A stretch of DNA of 64,000 nt, taken from contig NZ_LBIP01000017.1 of NCBI RefSeq assembly GCF_001280435.1, positions 1-64,000 on the forward strand, written 5' to 3'. Made by a program: the position numbers and the translations under genes. Each line of letters starts with the position of its first letter. Position 1 is the stretch's first letter. Positions 9,583 through 17,949 of the stretch are shown piece after piece. Source of the DNA: Mangrovimonas xylaniphaga (GTDB lineage: Bacteria; Bacteroidota; Bacteroidia; Flavobacteriales; Flavobacteriaceae). The notes under the pieces were generated by a model. The model saw only the letters and a program-made list of their open reading frames with translations. It made no database searches and was not told the origin of the DNA.

Positions 9583-10977
9583 ATGGAAACTATAATAGTA
9601 TTAGTATTTGTAGTAGGCTATTTGGCCATAACCTTAGAACATAATTTAAAAATTGATAAGTTAATCCCTGCTTTGGTCATGATGGCCATTAGTTGGGCTT
9701 TGATTGCGTTGGGTATTGATGCCTTCCCGCAATGGTTTGATTCTGCTCAGCATACCTTAATGGAAAATTTTGGAATGCTTGAGCATGAGGAAAAAATGCA
9801 CCTAATGGAAGAAACATTACTTCACCATTTAGGAAAAACTGCTGAAATATTGGTGTTCTTGTTGGGAGCCATGACCATTGTGGAAATTATAGATTACTTT
9901 GATGGTTTCGCAACCATTAAAGGATTTATCAAAACCAAGAACAAAAAGACCATGTTATGGATCTTCTCTTTAATGGCATTTGCCTTGTCAGCAATCATTG
10001 ATAACTTAACTGCTACTATTGTATTGATTTCCATTTTGCAGAAATTGATTCAGGATAGAAACACTCGTATTTGGTTTGCCGGTTTAATAATTATTGCAGC
10101 AAACGCCGGTGGTGCTTGGTCGCCTATTGGGGACGTTACAACAACCATGCTTTGGATTGGTAAAAAAGTTTCTGCAGGACATTTGTTCGCATATCTGTTT
10201 GTGCCTTCATTGTTGTGTATGTTGGTACCAACATTTATCGCATCGTTTTTGCCAGCATTCAAAGGTAAAATCGAAAATGAAGAATCTGACGATGACGGAC
10301 CGAAGTCTAAATTTAGTGGTACTATGTTTTACTTAGGTTTAGGTGGGATTGTTTCCGTTCCGGTATTTAAGCAAGTAACGCATTTACCTCCTTATGTTGG
10401 GATGATGTTGGCTTTGGGCGTGGTAGCAATTTTTGCTGAAATCTATAGTAATACCAAATTCACATTAATGGATTCAGGGTCTGATGACGAAGCCTTCCAA
10501 GGACATCACAGTCCGGTTCACCATTCTTTATCAAGAATTGAAATGCCAAGCATTCTATTCTTCTTAGGAATTTTATTGGCCGTAGCGGCTATGGAATCTT
10601 TAGGAATCTTGTTCGGTTTTGCACAATCTTTGCAGCATACTATGCCTATGTTGGGTACTGAGTTACATCACGAAGGCGTTTCAGATTTGGTGGTATTGCT
10701 TATCGGTGTTGGTTCAGCCGTTATTGATAACGTACCGTTGGTGGCTGCCAGTTTGGGAATGTTTTCTGAGCCTATGGATAATGAACTTTGGCATTTTATT
10801 GCCTATTCAGCAGGAACCGGAGGAAGTATGTTGATCATTGGTTCTGCAGCCGGTGTAGTTGCTATGGGAATGGAGAAGATTGACTTTTTCTGGTACGTGA
10901 AAAAAATCTCTTGGTTAGCACTTATCGGGTTCTTGGTAGGAGCGGCAGCATTTATGGTAACAAGAACTTTACTATAA
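9583..10977 (+). CDS. nhaD: Sodium:proton antiporter NhaD
   Basis: Inner-membrane Na+/H+ exchanger for salt and pH balance. The 464 residues are hydrophobic throughout, with about 11-12 membrane segments. Family landmarks are SAIIDNLTATIVLISIL (about 129-145), NAGGAWSPIGDVTTTMLW and GVGSAVIDNVPLVAA. The Asp residues in the two DN motifs are the expected ion-binding positions. A charged, His-rich loop (about 305-318) separates the two halves. It directly follows the dehydrogenase gene, and the ExbB block begins 65 bases later. A sodium antiporter fits a marine habit. Confidence 0.93.
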   Translation: METIIVLVFVVGYLAITLEHNLKIDKLIPALVMMAISWALIALGIDAFPQWFDSAQHTLMENFGMLEHEEKMHLMEETLLHHLGKTAEILVFLLGAMTIVEIIDYFDGFATIKGFIKTKNKKTMLWIFSLMAFALSAIIDNLTATIVLISILQKLIQDRNTRIWFAGLIIIAANAGGAWSPIGDVTTTMLWIGKKVSAGHLFAYLFVPSLLCMLVPTFIASFLPAFKGKIENEESDDDGPKSKFSGTMFYLGLGGIVSVPVFKQVTHLPPYVGMMLALGVVAIFAEIYSNTKFTLMDSGSDDEAFQGHHSPVHHSLSRIEMPSILFFLGILLAVAAMESLGILFGFAQSLQHTMPMLGTELHHEGVSDLVVLLIGVGSAVIDNVPLVAASLGMFSEPMDNELWHFIAYSAGTGGSMLIIGSAAGVVAMGMEKIDFFWYVKKISWLALIGFLVGAAAFMVTRTLL

Positions 10978-11042
10978 CATATACTTTAGTTAGAAAACGA
11001 ACGTTAAAACAATAATTAACACTAAATCTCAAAATTTACAAT

Positions 11043-11738
11043 ATGATGTTATCTTTTAACCTACAAGAAGGTGCAGAATTGCTTACTGAGGAACAACCAG
11101 TTGAAAAAACACTTTCGATTATTGAATTGATCTTTAGCGGTGGAACAGCCGGAATAGTGATTATCGGAATTTTACTTATCCTATTGGTATTGGCCATCTA
11201 CATTTATTTTGAACGTTTATTCGCCATCAAAGACGCCTCCAAAATAGATGCCAATTTCATGAATCAAATTAAAGACCATGTTAGTAATGGGAAAATTGAT
11301 TCAGCCCAAATGTTATGTGCCCAAGTAAATACTCCAGTTTCTAGATTGATCAATAAAGGGATTACCCGTATAGGAAAACCTTTGGAAGATATCAATACCG
11401 CCATTGAAAGTGCCGGAAGATTGGAAGTTTATAGCTTAGAGAAAAATGTAAGTGTTCTAGCAACAATTTCCGGTGCAGCCCCAATGATCGGATTCCTTGG
11501 AACAGTTATCGGGATGATTTTATCCATTTTCGAAATTGCAAATTCAGGAGGTCAAATTGATATAAAATTATTGGCTGATGGATTGTATACTGCTATGACT
11601 ACAACCGTTGCGGGGTTAATTGTTGGTATTGTTGGATACATTGCTTACAACCATTTAGTGGTAAAAACCGATAAGGTTGTGTACCAAATGGAAGCAAATT
11701 CTTTAGAGTTCTTGGATCACTTAAATGAGCCTATCTAA
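11043..11738 (+). CDS. exbB: MotA/TolQ/ExbB proton channel family protein
   Basis: Proton-channel subunit of the inner-membrane complex that energises TonB or Tol partners. It has 231 residues with three predicted membrane segments (about 31-53, 137-160 and 178-205), and the typical GAAPMIGFLGTVIGMI and TTTVAGLIVGIVGYIAYN motifs. Its stop overlaps the next start by one base (TAATG), so translation of exbD is probably coupled. A second in-frame ATG directly follows the first; either may be used. Confidence 0.9.
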   Translation: MMLSFNLQEGAELLTEEQPVEKTLSIIELIFSGGTAGIVIIGILLILLVLAIYIYFERLFAIKDASKIDANFMNQIKDHVSNGKIDSAQMLCAQVNTPVSRLINKGITRIGKPLEDINTAIESAGRLEVYSLEKNVSVLATISGAAPMIGFLGTVIGMILSIFEIANSGGQIDIKLLADGLYTAMTTTVAGLIVGIVGYIAYNHLVVKTDKVVYQMEANSLEFLDHLNEPI

Positions 11739-12133
11739 TGAATTTAAGAGGAAGAAATAAAGTCACGCCAGAATTCAATATGTCGTCCATGACGGATATT
11801 GTATTCTTGTTATTGATCTTTTTCATGTTGGCATCTACCTTGGTAACTACAAATGCCATTGACATTTTATTGCCAAAAGCGAGTGGAAAAACCGAAAACA
11901 AAAAATCGGTTGCGGTTAGCATTACTAAAGATTTAAGATATTATATAGATCAAAAATTGGTAGGAGAAAGCATGTTGGAAAACCAATTGGTTTCTGCATT
12001 AGCTGGACAGGACAAACCAACGGTTGTGTTGCGTGCGGAGAAATCTGTACCTGTAGACAATGTGGTTAAGGTTATGGACATTGCCAATAGAAACAAATTC
12101 AAGGTTATTTTAGCTGTAAAACCGAATAATTAA
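11738..12133 (+). CDS. exbD: Biopolymer transport protein ExbD/TolR
   Basis: Partner of ExbB in proton-driven energy transfer. The 131 residues have one N-terminal membrane segment (about 20-40) holding the usual Asp in SSMTDIVFLLLIFFMLAST, followed by a periplasmic domain with the PTVVLRAEKSVPVDNVVKVMDIA motif. Start is fixed by the one-base overlap with exbB; tonB starts one base after its stop. Confidence 0.93.
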   Translation: MNLRGRNKVTPEFNMSSMTDIVFLLLIFFMLASTLVTTNAIDILLPKASGKTENKKSVAVSITKDLRYYIDQKLVGESMLENQLVSALAGQDKPTVVLRAEKSVPVDNVVKVMDIANRNKFKVILAVKPNN

Positions 12134-12134
12134 T

Positions 12135-13025
12135 ATGAAATATTTTGAGACCAAATATGAGCGCAACTCGGCCAAGATTACCGCATTGATTACGGTGATT
12201 TTGATATTGTTGTTATTTGTAGTTGGCCATAAATATTTGGATCCCCCAGAAGAATATGGTGTAGCCGTTAATTTTGGAAATTCAGCTGTGGGCAGTGGCG
12301 ATGTACAGCCCACAAAACCTTTGGCGCCACCTAAGGAAACTGTGGAAACACCTGTTGAGGAAGTGAAGCCAGAAGAAACGGTGCAGCCGCAACCTAAGGA
12401 AGTTACTGAAACGGCTTCCAAGGCAGAAGATATGCTTACTGAGGACAGTGCTGAAACGATTGCCATCAAGAAGAAAAAGGAAGCTGATGCCAAAGCCAAA
12501 GCTGAAGCCGAACGTGTTGAACGTGAAAAACGTGAAGCAGCCGAGAAAAAGCGTTTGGAAGAAGAGAAGAAAAGGCAAGAAGAGGCTAAAAAGAAACAGG
12601 CACTTGATGCATTGATTGGTGGTGTTAGCAATTCCAAAGGAACAGCAACTGGAGGTGAAGGTCCAGATGGAAAACCTGGAGATAAAGGCCAGTTGGATGG
12701 AGATCCGTATGCGCCAAGTTATTTTGGAGGTAGTGGACCAGGTAAAGGTGGGGTAGGCTATGGTTTGGGAGGTCGAGGAACACCGAGTAAACAAATATTC
12801 AGACAGGACTGTAATGAATATGGATTGGTGGTTGTACGTATCGAGGTTGACCGAAGCGGTAATGTAGTTGCTGCAGAACCCGGTATTAGAGGTACTACAA
12901 ATACTCATCCTTGTTTGTTGGAACCAGCTAAAAAAATTGCCCTATCGCATAAATGGCCTGCAGATCCAAAGGCACCTGCCAGACAAGTTGGATTTGTGAG
13001 CATTAATTTTGATGTAACCCAGTAG
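12135..13025 (+). CDS. tonB: TonB-like energy transducer
   Basis: Links the ExbB/ExbD channel to outer-membrane receptors. The 296 residues have an N-terminal cytoplasmic stub, one membrane anchor (about 15-34), a Pro/Glu-rich stretch (about 55-105), a charged Lys/Glu helix (about 112-156, coiled-coil-like), a Gly-rich linker (about 160-220) and a C-terminal domain (about 222-296) that is short but TonB/TolA-like (VVRIEVDRSGNV). TolA is the alternative, since the long charged helix resembles TolA. It belongs to the exbB-exbD-tonB-folC operon, with 4 bases to folC. Confidence 0.85.
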   Translation: MKYFETKYERNSAKITALITVILILLLFVVGHKYLDPPEEYGVAVNFGNSAVGSGDVQPTKPLAPPKETVETPVEEVKPEETVQPQPKEVTETASKAEDMLTEDSAETIAIKKKKEADAKAKAEAERVEREKREAAEKKRLEEEKKRQEEAKKKQALDALIGGVSNSKGTATGGEGPDGKPGDKGQLDGDPYAPSYFGGSGPGKGGVGYGLGGRGTPSKQIFRQDCNEYGLVVVRIEVDRSGNVVAAEPGIRGTTNTHPCLLEPAKKIALSHKWPADPKAPARQVGFVSINFDVTQ

Positions 13026-13029
13026 ACAT

Positions 13030-14247
13030 ATGAATTATCAGGAAACTGTGAACTGGATGTTTAAGCAGTTACCTATGTATCAAAATTTAGGTACATCTGC
13101 CTATAAGAAGGATTTGAGCAATACCTTGTTGCTGGCTTCAGAGCTAAATCATCCTGAAAATCATTTTAAAAGCATACACGTGGCTGGTACTAATGGAAAA
13201 GGATCTACCAGCCACATGTTAGCTTCTATACTTCAAGAAGCGGGTTATAAAGTCGGTCTGTATACTTCACCACATTTAAAGGATTTTAGAGAGCGTATCA
13301 AAATTAATGGTGAAGACATCTCTGAAGACTTTGTAGTTGATTTTATAAATAAGCATCGAGACTTTTTTCAAAACAATCACCTGTCATTCTTTGAAATGAC
13401 GGTTGGGATGGCATTCGATTATTTTACCAAATTCAAAGTGGATATAGCTATCATTGAGGTGGGGTTGGGAGGAAGACTGGATTCTACTAATATTATTACG
13501 CCTTTGGTTTCGGTGATAACCAATATTGGTTTGGACCATACCCAATTTTTGGGGAATGACCTCGCGTCTATAGCCAAAGAAAAAGCAGGCATTATCAAAA
13601 GGAATGTTCCTGTCGTGATTGGGGAAACCCAAGAAGAAACCGAAGCTGTATTTAAGGATAAGGCTAGGGAAGAGGGGGCCGAAATTCATTTTGCGGATCA
13701 AGAAATAGGTTCTGTATATGAGAGTGATTTAAAAGGACTGTATCAGCAGAAGAACATCAAAACGGTGTTGCAGGCTATTCAATTGTTGCCAAAGGATGAA
13801 TACTACATTTCAGAAGAAGTTATTCAATGTGGGTTAAAGAAGGTTTCCGCTAATACTGGATTGAAGGGACGTTGGCAGATTCTCGGAGAAAACCCAAAAA
13901 TTGTCTGCGATACGGCTCACAATAAGGAAGGGCTTAAATATATCGTTGAACAATTATCTAAGGAAGTATATAAACAACTTCATATAGTTTTTGGAGTTGT
14001 TAATGATAAATCGCTGGAGCCAATTTTTGAGGTAATGCCAAAAAATGCGACTTATTATTTCTGCAAGCCTGATATGCCAAGAGGATTGGACGCTCGTGTT
14101 TTGAAAGACGAATTTTTGCAACATGGTTTTGTTGGAGAGGCCTATTTCAGTGTAAATGAGGCCTTAAAAAAAGCGAAAGAGAAAGCTAGTAAAAACGATA
14201 TGATTTATGTTGGCGGAAGCACTTTTGTGGTCGCTGAAATAATTTAA
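13030..14247 (+). CDS. folC: Folylpolyglutamate synthase/dihydrofolate synthase
   Basis: Adds glutamate to folates, and to dihydropteroate if bifunctional. The 405 residues have the Mur-ligase-like P-loop VAGTNGKGSTSHML at about 52-65, TSPHLKDFRERI, the Mg-site region EVGLGGRLDSTNII, and CDTAHNKEG near 296. It is the last gene of the exbB operon by spacing, a link between folate synthesis and TonB energy supply for which I see no functional reason. Confidence 0.93.
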   Translation: MNYQETVNWMFKQLPMYQNLGTSAYKKDLSNTLLLASELNHPENHFKSIHVAGTNGKGSTSHMLASILQEAGYKVGLYTSPHLKDFRERIKINGEDISEDFVVDFINKHRDFFQNNHLSFFEMTVGMAFDYFTKFKVDIAIIEVGLGGRLDSTNIITPLVSVITNIGLDHTQFLGNDLASIAKEKAGIIKRNVPVVIGETQEETEAVFKDKAREEGAEIHFADQEIGSVYESDLKGLYQQKNIKTVLQAIQLLPKDEYYISEEVIQCGLKKVSANTGLKGRWQILGENPKIVCDTAHNKEGLKYIVEQLSKEVYKQLHIVFGVVNDKSLEPIFEVMPKNATYYFCKPDMPRGLDARVLKDEFLQHGFVGEAYFSVNEALKKAKEKASKNDMIYVGGSTFVVAEII

Positions 14248-14266
14248 AAAATTTTTCAAAAAAGTT

Positions 14267-14296
14267 TTTGAGATATGAAAAACTAGACTATATTTG
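14267..14296 (+). promoter_or_regulatory. Promoter of first tRNA-Val
   Basis: A -33 element TTTG (14267-14270) and a -7 box TATATTTG (14289-14296) are separated by 18 bases, matching the Bacteroidota housekeeping promoter. The box ends 15 bases before the mature tRNA. Confidence 0.8.
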
Positions 14297-14311
14297 CAGT
14301 CCAATTACGAA

Positions 14312-14386
14312 GGGCGCGTAGCTCAGTTGGTTCAGAGCACTTGGTTTACACCCAAGGGGTCAGGGGTTCGAATCCCTTCGCGCCCA
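14312..14386 (+). tRNA. tRNA-Val (anticodon TAC), copy 1
   Basis: A 75-base cloverleaf with a perfect acceptor stem GGGCGCG/CGCGCCC, D-arm GCTCAGTTGGTTCAGAGC, anticodon arm CTTGG-TTTACAC-CCAAG giving anticodon TAC, and T-arm GGGGTTCGAATCCC. The 3' CCA is not encoded. It is identical to copy 2. Confidence 0.96.
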
Positions 14387-14390
14387 CAGA

Positions 14391-14420
14391 AAAAGCTTCT
14401 CACATCGAGAAGCTTTTCTT
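14391..14420 (+). terminator. Terminator of first tRNA-Val
   Basis: An 11-bp stem AAAAGCTTCTC (14391-14401) with GAGAAGCTTTT (14407-14417) lies 4 bases after the tRNA. It shows that copy 1 is its own transcription unit. Confidence 0.85.
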
Positions 14421-14500
14421 ATTTATAGAGGTTCTTAAGTTTATTGGAAAGTAACAAAATGTCGTTTTAAAACGAAGTTTAAAATTTTTCAAAAAAATGT

Positions 14501-14530
14501 TTTGAGAAATCAAAAACTAGACTATATTTG
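14501..14530 (+). promoter_or_regulatory. Promoter of second tRNA-Val
   Basis: TTTG (14501-14504) and TATATTTG (14523-14530) have the same 18-base spacing as at copy 1. The flanking sequence is also conserved (AAAATTTTTC before, AAAACTAGAC between). Confidence 0.8.
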
Positions 14531-14546
14531 CACCCGCAACAAGCAA

Positions 14547-14621
14547 GGGCGCGTAGCTCAGTTGGTTCAGAGCACTTGGTTTACACCCAAGGGGTCAGGG
14601 GTTCGAATCCCTTCGCGCCCA
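14547..14621 (+). tRNA. tRNA-Val (anticodon TAC), copy 2
   Basis: Identical in all 75 bases to copy 1, 235 bases downstream. Each copy has its own promoter and terminator, so the duplicated unit is the whole transcription unit. Confidence 0.96.
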
Positions 14622-14624
14622 CAG

Positions 14625-14657
14625 AAAAAAGCTTCTCTTAATGAGAAGCTTTTTTTA
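14625..14657. terminator. Terminator of second tRNA-Val, also behind murF
   Basis: GCTTCTC (14631-14637) pairs with GAGAAGC (14643-14649), extended by A and T runs. It sits just before the convergent murF stop and can serve both strands. Confidence 0.85.
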
Positions 14658-14658
14658 T

Positions 14659-15945
14659 TTACAACAATTCCAAAATCCGTTCCAAGGCCATTCCTCTTGA
14701 TCCTTTTATCAGGATAAATTCATTTTCAAGGGTAGTGGTCGACAAATGCTTCTTCAAGTCTTCAAATAACTCAAATTTTAAGGTGTTCTTTCCGTTTGCT
14801 GTGGTATTGTAAAAATGTTTTCCAATAATGTAAATAGAGCCGTTAAAATGCGATTCCAGATAGTTTAAGATTGCTTGGTGTTCTTCTGCAGAAGTGCTTC
14901 CCAATTCAAACATATCGCCTAAAAAAACAGTTTTGTGCAAATCGGTAGTATATTGAATAAAATTCTCCAGGGCGGCCTTCATGCTAGTTGGATTAGCATT
15001 GTAGGCATCCAATATAATCTTGTTGCTATCTTTCTCTAAAAATTGGGATCTGTTATTGCTTGGTATATAGTTTTCAATCCCTTTTTTTATGTTTGCCGTT
15101 GAAACTTCAAAGTAGGAACCAATAGCTATGGCACTACTGATGTTATTAAAATTGTAGAGTCCGGTTAGGTGTGATGTGATTTCTGTTCCATCAAAATTAA
15201 CAGTAACCTCAGATTGAGCATTTGTTAGTTTGATATTGGCATCTGTAGCGCTCTCTTCCCCAAAAGTAAAAACTGGCTTGTAACTGCCTATTTGCTTTAG
15301 TTGTGTAGTGTCGTTTGTATTGATGAAAACTGTTTTATTATGGGCTTTCAAATAATCGTACAATTCCGATTTGGCTGTTATCACGCCTTCCAAACTTCCG
15401 AAGCCTTCTAAATGTGCTTTGCCAAAATTGGTGATTAAACCATAATTAGGTTGAGCAATAGAGCATAAAAAGGCTATTTCTTTAGGATGATTGGCGCCCA
15501 TTTCAACAATGCCTATTTCTGTTTCTTGTGTCATCTCCAAAAGGGTCAAAGGAACACCGATATGGTTGTTCAGGTTGCCCTTGGTGGCAGAAGTTCTAAA
15601 TTGGGTCGAAAGGACTGCGTTAATCAATTCTTTGGTGGTTGTTTTACCGTTGCTGCCTGTTAAGGCAATGATAGGAAGGTTTAATTTTTTACGGTGATAG
15701 GAAGCTAATTCTTGTAAAGCTGCCAGCACATCTTTCACCAAAATCATTTGGGAGTTGGTTGTGTATTCCTTCTCATCAATTACGGCGTATTTGGCGCCAT
15801 TTTCAAGGGCTTGTTGCGCAAATTTATTGCCATTGAAGTTATCTCCCTTTAGGGCGAAGAAAATGGCATTGGCTGTGACTTTCCTGGTGTCGGTTGTAAC
15901 CGAAGTGCACTCCAAAAAAGCCTTATATAAATGTTCTATATTCAT
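14659..15945 (-). CDS. murF: UDP-N-acetylmuramoyl-tripeptide--D-alanyl-D-alanine ligase
   Basis: Adds D-Ala-D-Ala to the UDP-MurNAc tripeptide, the last cytoplasmic step of peptidoglycan precursor synthesis. The 428 residues have the usual three Mur-ligase domains: N-terminal uridine-binding part (FFALKGDNFNGN, about 29-40), central ATPase with P-loop ALTGSNGKTTTKE (94-106), and a C-terminal part with LDAYNANPTSM. It lies downstream of gldJ, from which a terminator separates it. Confidence 0.95.
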   Translation of the reverse strand: MNIEHLYKAFLECTSVTTDTRKVTANAIFFALKGDNFNGNKFAQQALENGAKYAVIDEKEYTTNSQMILVKDVLAALQELASYHRKKLNLPIIALTGSNGKTTTKELINAVLSTQFRTSATKGNLNNHIGVPLTLLEMTQETEIGIVEMGANHPKEIAFLCSIAQPNYGLITNFGKAHLEGFGSLEGVITAKSELYDYLKAHNKTVFINTNDTTQLKQIGSYKPVFTFGEESATDANIKLTNAQSEVTVNFDGTEITSHLTGLYNFNNISSAIAIGSYFEVSTANIKKGIENYIPSNNRSQFLEKDSNKIILDAYNANPTSMKAALENFIQYTTDLHKTVFLGDMFELGSTSAEEHQAILNYLESHFNGSIYIIGKHFYNTTANGKNTLKFELFEDLKKHLSTTTLENEFILIKGSRGMALERILELL

Positions 15946-15959
15946 GAATTAAATGTAAT

Positions 15960-15993
15960 AAAAAAGTCCTAACAGCAATGTTAGGACTTTTTA
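15960..15993. terminator. Terminator between gldJ and murF
   Basis: AAAAAGTCCTAACA pairs with TGTTAGGACTTTTT around a 4-base loop. On the minus strand it ends the gldJ transcript before murF, so murF may need its own promoter. Confidence 0.88.
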
Positions 15994-16013
15994 GATTTAT
16001 AACTAAGATATGA

Positions 16014-17699
16014 TTAGTTCTTTGTTTTGTTTTTCATTTTAGATTTAGATCCAACTCTAGACATTGCACATCTGAATCCGATGTAATCTGTTGCCATGTC
16101 CTGAGGGAAATATCTACGTTGTGCAGGGTCTAACCAGTAGTCTCTATCTTTCCAAGATCCACCTTTGTAAACTCTTACATTATCGTTGATCAAAGAAGTT
16201 CTAGCGTTAGATTTGTCGTACTCCTTGATTAAAGCTCCAGCAGAGTCTCTTTCGATGTGGTGCTTAGGAGAGTTGTACATTTTGCTAGTTGAAGTTTTTC
16301 CTTCACCTTCTTCTTCACTCTCGTCAAAATTGTCTTGGTAATAACGAGATGATCTTACGTCACCATCTCTAAAGTTTCTGTTATCACTAGTGTCAAAGTT
16401 TGTTCTTAAGTAAGTTTCGTTGTCATCAACAGGAACCTGTAGGATTTCACCAGGAAGATTTCTTGCAACAATTTTACCATTACTTAAAGTATCGTAAACA
16501 ATCTCGTCTGGAGTTACAATTTTAACTGTTCCGTCTTCTCCGATAGCGTTTTTAGTATAAACGTTTCCACGGTAGTAGTTGAAATCATTGAATTCATCAT
16601 CAACGATTGGTCTATAAACGTCAGCTACCCACTCGGCAACGTTACCAGCCATATCATATAATCCGTAATCGTTAGGAGCGTAAGACATTACTTTTGCAGT
16701 GATATCTGCACCGTCATCAGACCATCCAGCGATTCCACCGTAATCTCCTTTTCCTTGCTTAAAGTTAGCTAATTGATCACCTCTTGATTTTCTCTTTCCA
16801 GATCTAGTGTAAGCACCAGTCCAAGGATATTTCTTTCTTCCTCTATAAACATTGTAGCTTCTCAATTCGCTCATACCTAAAGCTGCATATTCCCACTCAG
16901 CTTCAGAAGGTAGACGGTATTTTGGAGAGATTACACCAGTTTCTCTGCTTGCGTAAACGTTAATTTCGTTTCCTTCAGCATCTGTCATTGGCTTAACGTT
17001 TCCTCCTCTTAATACCTCTTCATTCCCTCCAAAAGTTTGTGTTGGGGAATTGATGTAAGTATCGGTGTTGAAGTTACTTTCAGCAGAAACATCTGTTAAG
17101 TGAGAATCTCTTTTAAGGTAACCTGCATCTTGTAAGTACATTTCGTTAACACGGTCTGTTCTCCAATTTGCAAATTCTACAGCTTGAATCCAGCTAACTC
17201 CTACTACAGGATATTCACCATAACCTGGGTGACGTAGATAGTTTTCTGTCATCATTTCGCTATATCCTAAACGATTTCTCCATACTAGAGTGTCAGGAAG
17301 GGCACCTTCGTAAATTAACTTAAAGTTTGGATCGTCTGGAGGGTAAACTCTCTTGATCCAATCTAAATACTCTAAGTACATCATGTTGGTTACTTCCGTT
17401 TCATCCATGTAGAAAGACTGAACGTGCTGTTGATTTGGAGCATTGTTCCAATCGTGCATCACATCGTCTTGCACTTTACCCATGGTAAAAGTTCCACCTT
17501 CAATGAAAACTAATCCAGGCGCAGTTTCTTGTTCTTTAAAGCTTGTGTTGTATTGGAACCCTCCTTCTCTGTCATTAATCGTCCAGCCAGTGGCTCTCGA
17601 ATTATTCTTCGACGAGGAAGATTTGTTACAACTAAACAATGCTAAAGATAGCGTTAGGGCTAACAGTATCCTTAGATTTAAAACGTTTTTCATATCCAT
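16014..17699 (-). CDS. gldJ: Gliding motility lipoprotein GldJ
   Basis: Essential part of the flavobacterial gliding/T9SS apparatus; an envelope lipoprotein that stabilises the other Gld proteins. The 561 residues start with a lipoprotein signal (LALFS|C24). They contain a formylglycine-generating-enzyme-like (SUMF1) domain: FIEGGTFTMG near 70, MDETEVTNMMYLEYLDW, PVVGVSWIQAVEFANWR, YRLPSEAEWEYAA, DMAGNVAEWVAD and GGSWKD at the end. That fold is used structurally in GldJ. It is divergent from porU with 250 bases between starts, the gene order known from related Flavobacteriaceae. A start two codons later (MKNVL) is also possible. Confidence 0.94.
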   Translation of the reverse strand: MDMKNVLNLRILLALTLSLALFSCNKSSSSKNNSRATGWTINDREGGFQYNTSFKEQETAPGLVFIEGGTFTMGKVQDDVMHDWNNAPNQQHVQSFYMDETEVTNMMYLEYLDWIKRVYPPDDPNFKLIYEGALPDTLVWRNRLGYSEMMTENYLRHPGYGEYPVVGVSWIQAVEFANWRTDRVNEMYLQDAGYLKRDSHLTDVSAESNFNTDTYINSPTQTFGGNEEVLRGGNVKPMTDAEGNEINVYASRETGVISPKYRLPSEAEWEYAALGMSELRSYNVYRGRKKYPWTGAYTRSGKRKSRGDQLANFKQGKGDYGGIAGWSDDGADITAKVMSYAPNDYGLYDMAGNVAEWVADVYRPIVDDEFNDFNYYRGNVYTKNAIGEDGTVKIVTPDEIVYDTLSNGKIVARNLPGEILQVPVDDNETYLRTNFDTSDNRNFRDGDVRSSRYYQDNFDESEEEGEGKTSTSKMYNSPKHHIERDSAGALIKEYDKSNARTSLINDNVRVYKGGSWKDRDYWLDPAQRRYFPQDMATDYIGFRCAMSRVGSKSKMKNKTKN

Positions 17700-17949
17700 A
17701 CTTTTAAGTAAGCTAAATTAATTTTAGAGACGCAATATAGTAATTAACGGCAAATTAACAACCTTTTTTTTAAAAATTTACCGATAAAAACTGTATTTCA
17801 TCCTTTTTTTTGAGCATTACATCGGATTTTTTGCGGTTTATCGATGTATTTTGTCTTTAAATAACGGTAGGTCAATTTAATTATTGTTGTAATTTTGAGG
17901 AAAAATTTAGGGACTTATACTATATATGTTATCCACTCGTTAACTGATT
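17700..17949. promoter_or_regulatory. Divergent gldJ/porU promoter region
   Basis: TAATTTTG at 17891-17898 is a full -7 box facing porU, 52 bases before its ATG. On the other strand TATATTGC (17733-17740) is a weaker candidate for gldJ. The region is AT-rich with runs of T. The shared region could coordinate expression of the two T9SS genes. Confidence 0.5.

Noticed and set aside
12110-12908. Long minus-strand frames opposite tonB (175 and 208 residues)
   Set aside because: They mirror the repetitive Lys/Glu and Pro/Gly codons of tonB, show Ser- and Phe-rich low complexity, and have no family features.
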